From the NCBI RefSeq assembly GCF_001618955.1, contig NZ_LVYV01000055.1, forward strand, positions 231,964 through 295,963: a stretch of 64,000 bases of DNA, written 5' to 3'. Origin of the DNA: Tardiphaga robiniae. Its GTDB lineage: Bacteria > Pseudomonadota > Alphaproteobacteria > Rhizobiales > Xanthobacteraceae. Below the pieces are notes generated by a model. It did no database searches, had not been told where the DNA came from, and saw only the letters and a list, made by a program, of their open reading frames with translations. Both the position numbers and the translations under genes were made by a program. Numbering within the stretch: the stretch's first letter is position 1; each line of letters opens with the position of its first letter. Of the stretch, positions 50,500 to 59,086 are shown piece by piece.

Positions 50500-51756
50500 C
50501 TACCGCACTGCGGTCGGCGTCTCGCCCTTGATGATCTCGCCGAAGCGCTGCCAGCGCTCGCCCTTGAAGCTCATCATCTGGAACTGGTCGATGGGCGAGA
50601 AGTCGGTCGGGCTGGTGTTGACGGTCACGCCTGGCAGCAGCCCGTCGAGCTGCACGTTCTTGAGGTTGGCGGCCTGTTTCATCAGGTTCTCATGGGTGAG
50701 ATCGTCGCCGCACTGTTTCAGCGCCTCGACCATGGTCTGGGCGATGCTGTAGCCGGACAGCACGGTGCTCTCCATCGCCTTCCCTTCCGGAATGTATTTC
50801 TCGACATAGGCGTAGAACTTCTGCATGCCCGGATCGTCCTTCCACTGTGGATCGGTCGGATCCTTGGCGAAGGTCGCGGAGACGACGTCCTGCGCATTAT
50901 CGAGGCCGGCCGGGCGCAGCACGCTGCCGAGCGACGAGCTCGCATTCGGCACGATGTGCAGCGGCTTCCAGCCGAGCTCGGCAACCTTCTTGATCGACTG
51001 CGCGGCAAACTTGCCGGTGGCGAAAGAGAAGATCGTGTCGACGCCCGCGGCCTTCAGCTTGACGATGTGCGAGTCGACGGTCGGCTCGGAGACCTCGTAG
51101 CTCGTCTCCATCACGATCATCGTTGAGGCCTTGTCGCCAAGACCTTCCTTCAATCCCTTGACATAGTCCTTGCCGAAATCGTCGTTCTGATAGAACACGC
51201 CGATCTTGGCACCCGGCTTCTCCTTCAGGAGATACTTCGCATAGGCCGCAGCCTCGGCGTGGTAGCTCGGCAGCCAACCCATGGTCCATGGAAACTGCTT
51301 CGGATCGTTCCAGCGCGTGGCGCCGGTCGCCAGGAAGAGTTGCGGCGTCTTCTTGGCATTGACGTATTTCTGGATCGCGGCATTCGCGGCGGTGCCGACA
51401 TTGCCGACGATGGCCATCACCTCGTCGCTCTCGACCAGCTTGCGCGTCTGCTCCACAGTCTTCGGCGGCGAATAGGCATCGTCATAGGAGATGAAGACGA
51501 TCTTGCGGCCGTTGATGCCGCCCTCGTCATTGATCTTCTTGAAATAGGCGCCGTAGGCCTTGCCGAGAATGCCGTAGGCGGAGGCCGGGCCGCTATAGGG
51601 CACGGTGTTACCGATCTTGATTTCGGTGTCGCTGGCGCCGGGGCCGTATGTCTTCTGCGCCAGCGCCGGGCTCGCTGCCATAGCCATCGCAGCTGCGAAC
51701 GCAGCCATGATGCTGGCGGCCGCTGGCGCTGCCCTGGAAGTCGTCGTGATACGCAT
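50500..51756 (-). CDS. LivK-like ABC transporter substrate-binding protein
   Basis: A 418-residue periplasmic protein of the branched-chain amino acid/amide-binding family. AGAAGGA precedes the ATG at 51756; the signal peptide covers about 1-35 (AAFAAAMAMAASPALAQ). Characteristic segments are IKIGNTVPYSGPASAYG, INGRKIVFISYDDAYSPPKTVEQ and MVGNVGTAAN-type loop near residue 110. No permease or ATPase genes are adjacent, so it is an orphan binding protein; ligands of such orphans are often aromatic acids or amides. The FadR-type regulator is directly upstream. Confidence 0.9.
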   Translation of the reverse strand: MRITTTSRAAPAAASIMAAFAAAMAMAASPALAQKTYGPGASDTEIKIGNTVPYSGPASAYGILGKAYGAYFKKINDEGGINGRKIVFISYDDAYSPPKTVEQTRKLVESDEVMAIVGNVGTAANAAIQKYVNAKKTPQLFLATGATRWNDPKQFPWTMGWLPSYHAEAAAYAKYLLKEKPGAKIGVFYQNDDFGKDYVKGLKEGLGDKASTMIVMETSYEVSEPTVDSHIVKLKAAGVDTIFSFATGKFAAQSIKKVAELGWKPLHIVPNASSSLGSVLRPAGLDNAQDVVSATFAKDPTDPQWKDDPGMQKFYAYVEKYIPEGKAMESTVLSGYSIAQTMVEALKQCGDDLTHENLMKQAANLKNVQLDGLLPGVTVNTSPTDFSPIDQFQMMSFKGERWQRFGEIIKGETPTAVR

Positions 51757-51870
51757 TTTCTGTCCTTCTTTTTGCGTTTCCATAAGTGACGGCCGTTGCC
51801 GTATGCGATCCGAGCCTTCCCGTTTGTCGGGATTGTTGAACGGCTCGTCAGATGCGTGTGTTCGTGGCGA

Positions 51871-52599
51871 TCAGTCCTTGCTGTCAGAGTCCGTGGCGCC
51901 CTGCTCGGCCAGCGCACGGACGTCTTCGGCTGCGGTCTGCACGTGGCGATGCACCAGCATCGTGGCTGTCGCTTCGTCGCGGGCTTCGATGGCGACGACG
52001 AAGGCGCGGTGATCAATGAGCGAGCGCTGGCGGATCTCCGCGGAGGCGAAATAGCGGCGCCGCCAGCCCGTGCTCATCAGCATCAGCGGCGTCAGCGTGC
52101 GCACCAGCACGCGGTTCTGGCTCGCCGCAACAACCGCGAGATGGAATGCGACATCCTCATCGGCGAGGTTGCTGCCATTGGCGACAAGCGCGGCATAGGT
52201 GTCGAGCAACTGATCCAGCTTCGCGAGATCGGCGTCGGTGCGGCGCTGACAGGCCAGCCGGAACGCCTGTTCCTCGCAAAGAATTCTGGCCTCGGTGACA
52301 TCGCGCGTCACCTGCGCATCGAATGGCAGGCCGAGATCGGCCTGCAGCACCAGCGCATCCAGCCCGCTGTCTTCCAGCTCGTTGCGCAGATAGATGCCCG
52401 ATTTGGGCTTTCGCTCGGTAATGCGCATGGCATCGAGCACCGCCAGCGCCTCGCGGACGGAGCCGCGGGTGACCCCGAACCGCTCCGACAAATCCCGCTC
52501 CGACGGCAGCCGGTCGCCCTTGGACAGCCGGTGGTGCCGGACGAATTCGAGCGTTTTCCGAACAGCGTCGGAGGTTTCGGTACTGACCGCAGCAAACAT
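51871..52599 (-). CDS. FadR-subfamily GntR transcriptional regulator
   Basis: A 242-residue regulator. The winged HTH (about 10-75) contains LSKGDRLPSERDLSERFGV and TRGSVREALAVLDAM, the GntR hallmark. The C-terminal all-helical FCD domain (about 90-225) carries Asp/His metal-binding positions (EARILCEEQAFRLA, HLAVVAASQN, HRAFVVAIEARDEATA). A canonical TGGTnnnACCA operator lies 16 bases before its start codon, so autoregulation is likely. The binding-protein gene downstream is the obvious target. Confidence 0.92.
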   Translation of the reverse strand: MFAAVSTETSDAVRKTLEFVRHHRLSKGDRLPSERDLSERFGVTRGSVREALAVLDAMRITERKPKSGIYLRNELEDSGLDALVLQADLGLPFDAQVTRDVTEARILCEEQAFRLACQRRTDADLAKLDQLLDTYAALVANGSNLADEDVAFHLAVVAASQNRVLVRTLTPLMLMSTGWRRRYFASAEIRQRSLIDHRAFVVAIEARDEATATMLVHRHVQTAAEDVRALAEQGATDSDSKD

Positions 52600-52614
52600 G
52601 GGCTGACCCTACCA

Positions 52615-52631
52615 ATCTGGTAGGACCAGAT
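52615..52631. promoter_or_regulatory. FadR-type operator
   Basis: ATCTGGTAGGACCAGAT, perfect 7-base arms around AGG. It contains TGGTnnnACCA, the consensus for FadR-subfamily GntR regulators, immediately upstream of the regulator gene. Confidence 0.75.
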
Positions 52632-52777
52632 CAAGGCGACGAGCGTGCGACGAGTCCGCACGGCGGCCGCCACGGAACTTGTTGTCAGAGGGTTGTAAAC
52701 ATGAAAGAGAAGATTTGTAATATAATACCTTGATTTTCATCATATCCTTCATCGTCTCGTCTCTCGCATTGGCCGAC

Positions 52778-53247
52778 ATGCCCTTTTCATCACGAAGACG
52801 TCTGCCCGCACTGCCGCGACGGGTGCTTTTCACAGGACCCTGCTGCAAATCGTCGGGGCAATTATTCTGCTAGGCGCAACAAGCCTTGGGGCTGCAGCAC
52901 AGTCTTCCCCGGCATCCGATCCGGGGACTACGTCTCCGGCCATGCAGGCATGGAAGCAGCGCACGAATGCGCGTATCGCACGCGCGGCAAACCGTCTCGC
53001 CGATGGTGCGCCTCACGCGCATATCGTCGTCGGGTTTGTGGTCAATCGAAGTGGCCGGATCATCGAAATGGGTATCGTGCAGAGTTCGGGAAATCCGTAT
53101 ATCGACGGCGCTGCTCTTGCCGTCATCCGGATGGCAGGCCCGTTCTCACCGCTGCCGTCGAGCTATACGGGGCAGATTTTGCCACTCGTCCAGGCAATCA
53201 ACTTCGTTCACCGCCAGCCAGATCGTCCCGCCAGGCGAGGCAGATGA
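52778..53247 (+). pseudogene. TonB C-terminal-domain protein, N-terminus frameshifted
   Basis: A clear exported TonB-like protein. In one frame, RTLLQIVGAIILLGATSLGA is a signal peptide, followed by QSSPASDPG, and a TonB C-terminal domain with HIVVGFVVNRSGRIIEMGIV and DGAALAVIRMAGPFSPLP. That frame has no ATG, GTG or TTG start before Met at 52942, inside the mature region. An ATG in the neighbouring frame at 52778 runs into the same area, so a one-base indel near 52835 would explain it. It is either a decayed gene or a sequence error. Confidence 0.6.
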
Positions 53248-53321
53248 CCTCATAGTGGAAGAGCCAAAGATCGCATCAAGGCACAGCGGATTTCACCGGG
53301 CGACGGCAATCGGCGCTTCAT

Positions 53322-54149
53322 TCAAACGGTCGCGCATTCAGCCCCAACTGCTTCGCCATAATGCGATCGAGCCAACGCCTTGGCCGGCTGCGGCGACGCC
53401 ACCACACGTAGCTTCGGGCGGGATGCGGTCAGTGCCCGGTAGACCAGCTCGCCGATCCGCTCCGGCGGCAGCCCGTTCTTCGCCAGCTTCATCAGCATCT
53501 CGCGCAGCTTCGTTAGCGCCGGCACAAACGGTGACGCATCGAAGCGCGCCATATCGATCGCCTCGGCCTTGTCCCAGATCGGCGTGCGCACGGCTCCCGG
53601 CGCAATCACCAGCACCTCGATGCCGAACAGCATGAATTCGCGCCGCAGGCTTTCGGCCAATCCCTCGAGTGCGAATTTCGACGCGCTATAGGGCGACAGC
53701 AGTGGATTGCCGAACTGGCCGGACACCGAACTCATCATCACGATTCGTCCGGGCGCACCAGTCATCGCGGGATCGGCGCAGAGCAGCGGCGCGAAGGCCT
53801 TGGTGACGATCACCGGGCCCATCACATTGATCTCGATCTGCTGGCGAAACTCATCCACCGCCAGATCGAGCAGCGCGCCCGGCACCGCAACGCCGGCATT
53901 GTTGACGAGGCCCGCCAGCGTCTCGCCGTTCAGCGCGGCGCGAACCTGCGCGGCGGCGGCCAATACAGCGGCCTCATCCGTGACATCGAACAGCAGCGGG
54001 ATGAAGTTTGCGCCGAACTCGGCTTGCAAGCGCTCGGCATCGGCCTGCCTGCGCACGCTACCGAACACGCGAAAGCCGCGCGCGAGCAGAAGCTTCGCCG
54101 TGGCGTGGCCGATGCCCGTGGAGACGCCGGTGATGACGATGGATCGCAT
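53322..54149 (-). CDS. SDR-family oxidoreductase
   Basis: A 275-residue classical SDR. The TGVSTGIGHATA cofactor loop is at about residues 6-17, VNNAGVAVPG at 82-91, catalytic Ser in MMSSVSGQ (about 137) and Tyr/Lys in SPYSASKFALEG (about 150-154). Arg in GSVRRQADAERL after strand two suggests NADP(H). An AGGT ribosome site precedes the ATG at 54149; the frame is open another 255 bases without support. It lies downstream of a TetR regulator gene on the same strand. Confidence 0.9.
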   Translation of the reverse strand: MRSIVITGVSTGIGHATAKLLLARGFRVFGSVRRQADAERLQAEFGANFIPLLFDVTDEAAVLAAAAQVRAALNGETLAGLVNNAGVAVPGALLDLAVDEFRQQIEINVMGPVIVTKAFAPLLCADPAMTGAPGRIVMMSSVSGQFGNPLLSPYSASKFALEGLAESLRREFMLFGIEVLVIAPGAVRTPIWDKAEAIDMARFDASPFVPALTKLREMLMKLAKNGLPPERIGELVYRALTASRPKLRVVASPQPAKALARSHYGEAVGAECATV

Positions 54150-54324
54150 GAAAAGCACCTGAGATGTGATAGTCTGTAAATTCGGCCGGGACCGAGACCG
54201 CATCGCCGCGGTGACGGCGAGAGTTACGGATCGCGGCCTCATTGATTTTTGACGATCGGCACGCTTTTGTCGATCTGCGACAGCCAGCCGCGCAGGCTCG
54301 ATGAGTATTCGAGCGAAACGCTGC

Positions 54325-55053
54325 TCAGACAGGCTTTGCGATCCCATCGACGAACAGCGTGATGATCGCCTCTGCCATCTGATCTGCCTCGGCATCCGCG
54401 ACACCCCAGCGTGGAAAATGCCCGTCGATCTTCATGCGGGCAAACCCATAGACCAAGGCACGGCCGGCAATCTTTATCACGCGCAGATCGGAGGAGCGCA
54501 GTTGTCCCTGCGCCAGGGCATCCATTAACAATTGCTCGGTCATGGCGATCAGCTCATCATTGTCCTCGCGTAACGCTTCCGACTGGTCGTGGGAAAAATA
54601 CTTGCCGCTCGAGATCACTTCGAAATGCGCCGGGTTTGTCATCGCCCAGCGCATATAGGCCATGCCAAAGGCGCGAAACCGCGCCAGCGGATCGTCGGCG
54701 GACGTGCCGGCGATGGCCGCGGCGATCGAGACTCGGAAGCGGCGCTGAGCCTCTTCGGCCACCGCGCTCATCAGGTCATTGCGGCTGGGGAAGTGCCGGA
54801 ACGGCGCTCCCGGCGAAACTCCGGCACGGCGCGCAGCCTCGCGCACGCTGACGGCATCCGCGCCGCCCTCCTCGGCCAGTTCAAGCGCCGCCGCAATCAG
54901 CACACGGCGCAGATCGCCGTGATGATAGGTCTTCGGCGAAGTCGTCGTTCGCCCCTTCGCGGCACGTGGCACGACCGATGGCCGGGCGGCTCGTTTGCGC
55001 ACAGGCGGCTTCGATGCCGATCTGGACGGCGGCGGCTTTGCGGACTTGGACAT
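54325..55053 (-). CDS. TetR-family transcriptional regulator
   Basis: A 242-residue regulator. A basic N-terminal tail of about 40 residues (Lys/Arg/Pro-rich) precedes the HTH (about 43-88), with TYHHGDLRRVLIAAALELAE and SVREAARRAGVSPGAPFRHF, the TetR helix-turn-helix. The C-terminal ligand domain resembles the WHG group (AFGMAYMRWAMTNPAHFEVI). It is divergent from a membrane protein, with two GATTACA-type operators between them. Confidence 0.92.
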   Translation of the reverse strand: MSKSAKPPPSRSASKPPVRKRAARPSVVPRAAKGRTTTSPKTYHHGDLRRVLIAAALELAEEGGADAVSVREAARRAGVSPGAPFRHFPSRNDLMSAVAEEAQRRFRVSIAAAIAGTSADDPLARFRAFGMAYMRWAMTNPAHFEVISSGKYFSHDQSEALREDNDELIAMTEQLLMDALAQGQLRSSDLRVIKIAGRALVYGFARMKIDGHFPRWGVADAEADQMAEAIITLFVDGIAKPV

Positions 55054-55082
55054 GCCTCAGCATAGCATCACCGTATCGTGAA

Positions 55083-55142
55083 TGTAATCACCGATTACAC
55101 AATTGACTGGATCGCCTGCACCGAATGTAACTGGTGATTACA
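55083..55142. promoter_or_regulatory. Two TetR-type operators in the divergent promoter
   Basis: Site 1 (55083-55099) is TGTAATCACCGATTACA, a perfect palindrome with 7-base arms. Site 2 (55126-55142) is TGTAACTGGTGATTACA, a weaker copy. A TTGACT -35 at 55103-55108 lies between them, 17 bases before TGTAAC, so site 2 covers the presumed -10 of the membrane-protein gene. Confidence 0.75.
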
Positions 55143-55164
55143 TATGGCAACACAGGGGAACGTC

Positions 55165-55794
55165 ATGACATGGGATCGTCGCAACTGGTTCGAGGGCTGG
55201 CGGCTGCTTGCCGTGCTGTCACTGGTGCTTGTCGTGCTGAGCATCTGGATCGCGGGAATGCGCGCCTTCGAGGTCGACGGCATCAGGATGGTGATCCGGT
55301 TCACGGCGCGCAGCTCGCTTTTGTTCTTCTGCCTCGCTTTCGCAGCATCCGCGCTCACCCTGCTCTGGCCGACATCCGGTACGCGCTGGCTGCGGCGCAA
55401 CCGCCGCACCCTCGGGCTGACTTTCGCGGCGTCTCACGCCATTCATGCCGTCGCGATCATCTGCTTCGCGGTGATGACTCCCACTGACTACGCCGCGGCG
55501 ACGACGCCCGCCTCGTACATCTTTGGCGGCATCGGCTATGCCTTCATCATCGCGATGGCTGCAACCTCGTTCAATCGCAGTGCGGCCGCCATCGGCCCAC
55601 GCGCATGGCGCATCCTGCACACGACCGGCATCTACTATCTCTGGTTCCAGTTCATGGTGAGCTTCGGCATGCGCATTCCGCAAATGCCGAACTATGTCTG
55701 GTTTGTGATGCCGCTGCTGACGGTGATGGCACTGCGGATCACAGCGGCAATTGTCCAGCGGCGCCGATCACGTGTGGTCCTGTCCGCAAACTAA
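55165..55794 (+). CDS. Integral membrane protein, ferric-reductase-like (MsrQ-like) fold
   Basis: A 209-residue protein with about six membrane spans (LLAVLSLVLVVLSIWIAG, SLLFFCLAFAASALTLLW, IHAVAIICFAVM and others). Two histidine pairs within spans, SHAIHAV (about 92-96) and LHTTGIYYLWFQ (about 150), resemble haem-ligating positions of ferric-reductase-like membrane domains. The ATG at 55165 has AGGGG upstream; the in-frame ATG at 55144 would lie almost on the operator. Repression by the divergent TetR regulator is likely. Function beyond a possible electron-transfer role is unknown. Confidence 0.8.
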   Translation: MTWDRRNWFEGWRLLAVLSLVLVVLSIWIAGMRAFEVDGIRMVIRFTARSSLLFFCLAFAASALTLLWPTSGTRWLRRNRRTLGLTFAASHAIHAVAIICFAVMTPTDYAAATTPASYIFGGIGYAFIIAMAATSFNRSAAAIGPRAWRILHTTGIYYLWFQFMVSFGMRIPQMPNYVWFVMPLLTVMALRITAAIVQRRRSRVVLSAN

Positions 55795-55822
55795 AAACGG
55801 GACCGCGTTACCGCGGTCCCGT
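55793..55822 (-). terminator. ilvC terminator
   Basis: Minus strand: ACGGGACCGCG-type 11-base stem with a 4-base loop followed by TTTTT, 25 bases after the ilvC stop codon. It also serves the convergent membrane-protein gene. Confidence 0.9.
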
Positions 55823-55846
55823 CGATAGCTGCGTCTGAAGAAGCGC

Positions 55847-56920
<1,074 letters not shown>

Positions 56921-57020
56921 TCAAGCCGAATGGCCGAAGACCATGAATTGCCGCCGGTTTCTAGGGCGACGGGTGCCGCGAGACAAGCCCGCGACGGTGA
57001 TTTTACGCTGCGCGTCGGGC

Positions 57021-57623
57021 TCATAGCTCGACCAGCACCGGATACAGCGAGGCCAGCAGCAGCAGCCCCATGACGATATTGAACGCCCTGACCGCGCCAG
57101 GCGATTTTACCAGCGATTGCAGCGAGGTGCCGCACAGCACCCAGGTTACGCAGGACACGAACCCGAGCAGCAGCGACAGGGCGACCTGCAGCAGGATGTT
57201 CCAGGGATAGTTCGCAATCGCCGCATAGGCGGTGATGGTGCCGATCACCATCACCCAGCCCTTGACGTTGACCCATTGAAACAGCGCTGCGCCGAAAAAC
57301 GTCATCGGCCGGCGCCGTTCGGCGTCACCCGGGTTGGGCGGACCGGACATCCCGATCGCAAAGGCGAGATAGACGAGATACGCCGCGCCGGCATATTTCA
57401 AGATGGTATGCAGCACCGGATAGGAGGTGAAGACCGCCCCCAATCCGAGGCCCGTGACGGCGACCATGAAGGCAAAGCCGACGGTGACGCCGAACACATG
57501 CGGCAGCGTACGACGAAAGCCGAAATTGAGCCCCGACGCGAGCAGCATGATGTTGTTCGGGCCGGGCGTGAAGAACATCACGATGGCGAACACAATAAAG
57601 GCGAACAAGAGTTGTTGCGACAT
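57021..57623 (-). CDS. LysE-family amino acid exporter
   Basis: A 200-residue membrane protein with six predicted spans, the RhtB/LysE size. The N-terminal signature FFTPGPNNIMLLASG (GPN motif, about residues 17-31) and GVTVGFAFMVAVTGLGLG are diagnostic. It exports an amino acid or related compound by proton exchange. It lies between ilvIH and ilvC together with an EamA exporter, so branched-chain amino acids or their precursors are plausible cargo. Start at 57623 chosen. Confidence 0.92.
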   Translation of the reverse strand: MSQQLLFAFIVFAIVMFFTPGPNNIMLLASGLNFGFRRTLPHVFGVTVGFAFMVAVTGLGLGAVFTSYPVLHTILKYAGAAYLVYLAFAIGMSGPPNPGDAERRRPMTFFGAALFQWVNVKGWVMVIGTITAYAAIANYPWNILLQVALSLLLGFVSCVTWVLCGTSLQSLVKSPGAVRAFNIVMGLLLLASLYPVLVEL

Positions 57624-57627
57624 GACC

Positions 57628-58500
57628 TCAAACCACCTCGACAAGAATGGGTGGCCGCTTCGACAGCAGCATCACGGCAATGCCGCAGACAACGACGATC
57701 ATGCCCGCGAGTCGCAGCGATCCAAACTGTTCACCGAACGTGACGCTCGACGCAGCCGCCCCGATGAAGGGCACCAGCAGCGCGAACGGCACAACCTGCG
57801 CTGCGGAATAGTCCCGCAGCAACCGCCCCCAGATCCAGTAGCCGAGCGTGGTGCCGACCAGCGCGAGGAACAGCACACAGGCGATCGCCTTCAACGACAC
57901 ATGCGAGAGCGACTGCCAGGTCGCGCTGGCGCCATCGACACTGAACAGCACGACCAGCAGCGGCAACAGGGCGACAAGGCTGATCCAGGCGAACAGATCG
58001 AGCATCGAGACACCCTGCGCACGCCGCAGCAGCAGGTTGGAAAAGGCAAAGCTCACCGGCGCGGTCATCAGCACCGCGAAGGCGAACACGCTGAAGTCAT
58101 AACCGACGGTGAAGCAGATCAGCAGCAGTCCGCCCATCGCAATCGCGATCCCCCCCACCTGCTGCGGCGTCGGCATCTCGCGCAAGAACAGCGCGGCGAA
58201 GCCCACCGTGAACAGCGCCTGGCTCTGCACGATCACAGCAGTCAGGCCGGCCGGCACGCCATGCGCCATGCCATAGGTCTGCGCCAGAAACTGCGCCACC
58301 AGCAGCCAGCTGGTGGCGACGATCAAGAGCCATGACAGTTTCGGCTTCGGCAGGAACAGGCACGGCAGCGCCGTGATGCCGAAGCGCAGCGTGGTGAGCA
58401 GCGTCGACGACATCTCGTCGACCGCCATCCGGGTCAGCACGAAGCCGACGCCCCAGATCACGGCCACCGCAACGGCCAGTGCAATGTCGAAGGGTTTCAT
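57628..58500 (-). CDS. EamA/DMT-family transporter
   Basis: A 290-residue protein with ten predicted spans made of two EamA repeats (about 5-130 and 145-275). Landmarks are AVAVIWGVGFVLTRMAVDEM, GLTAVIVQSQALFTVGFAAL and LVGTTLGYWIWGRLLRDYSA, the last typical of RhtA/YdcZ-like exporters. It starts 20 bases after ilvH, so it is in the ilv operon. Export of amino acids or metabolites is the family role. Confidence 0.92.
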   Translation of the reverse strand: MKPFDIALAVAVAVIWGVGFVLTRMAVDEMSSTLLTTLRFGITALPCLFLPKPKLSWLLIVATSWLLVAQFLAQTYGMAHGVPAGLTAVIVQSQALFTVGFAALFLREMPTPQQVGGIAIAMGGLLLICFTVGYDFSVFAFAVLMTAPVSFAFSNLLLRRAQGVSMLDLFAWISLVALLPLLVVLFSVDGASATWQSLSHVSLKAIACVLFLALVGTTLGYWIWGRLLRDYSAAQVVPFALLVPFIGAAASSVTFGEQFGSLRLAGMIVVVCGIAVMLLSKRPPILVEVV

Positions 58501-58520
58501 GACTGCGATGCGCGCGGAGG

Positions 58521-59063
58521 CTACATCCCCTCCGGGCCACGGCTGATCGCAGCCACACCGGTACGCGAGATCTCGACGAGGCCGAGCGGCCGCATCAGGT
58601 CGATGAACTGGTTGATCTTGCCGGTATTGCCGGTGATCTCGAACACGAAGCTCTCGATGGTGGCGTCGATCACCCGCGCACGGAACGCTTCGGCCAAACG
58701 CAATGCCTCGACGCGATGCTCGCCGGTGCCGCGCAGCTTGACCATTGCCAGCTCGCGCTCGATGGAGCGGCCGGTCAGCGTCATGTCGACCACGCGATGC
58801 ACCGGGATCATGCGATCGAGCTGATGCTTGATCTGCGTGATCACCATCGGCGTGCCGGTGGTCACGATGGTGATGCGCGAGACGTGCTTGTGGCTCTCGG
58901 TCTCCGACACCGTGAGACTTTCGATGTTGTAACCGCGGCCCGAAAAAAGCCCGATGACGCGCGCGAGCACGCCCGGCTCGTTGGCGACGAGCACCGTCAG
59001 CGTATGCGTCTCGTTGGGATCGTGACGCTCTTCCATGAAATAGGCGGAGGCAGGCTGTTCCAT
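58521..59063 (-). CDS. ilvH: Acetolactate synthase small (regulatory) subunit
   Basis: A 180-residue regulatory subunit conferring valine feedback inhibition on the large subunit. The N-terminal ACT domain (about 20-92) shows LTVLVANEPGVLARVIGLFS, GRGYNIESLTV and ISRITIVTTG; the C-terminal ACT-like domain follows from about 100. It lies 23 bases after ilvI. Its length matches IlvH/IlvN of the group (about 160-180). Confidence 0.97.
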   Translation of the reverse strand: MEQPASAYFMEERHDPNETHTLTVLVANEPGVLARVIGLFSGRGYNIESLTVSETESHKHVSRITIVTTGTPMVITQIKHQLDRMIPVHRVVDMTLTGRSIERELAMVKLRGTGEHRVEALRLAEAFRARVIDATIESFVFEITGNTGKINQFIDLMRPLGLVEISRTGVAAISRGPEGM

Positions 59064-59086
59064 TGTCGTTGTCTTTCCAGAGCTTG

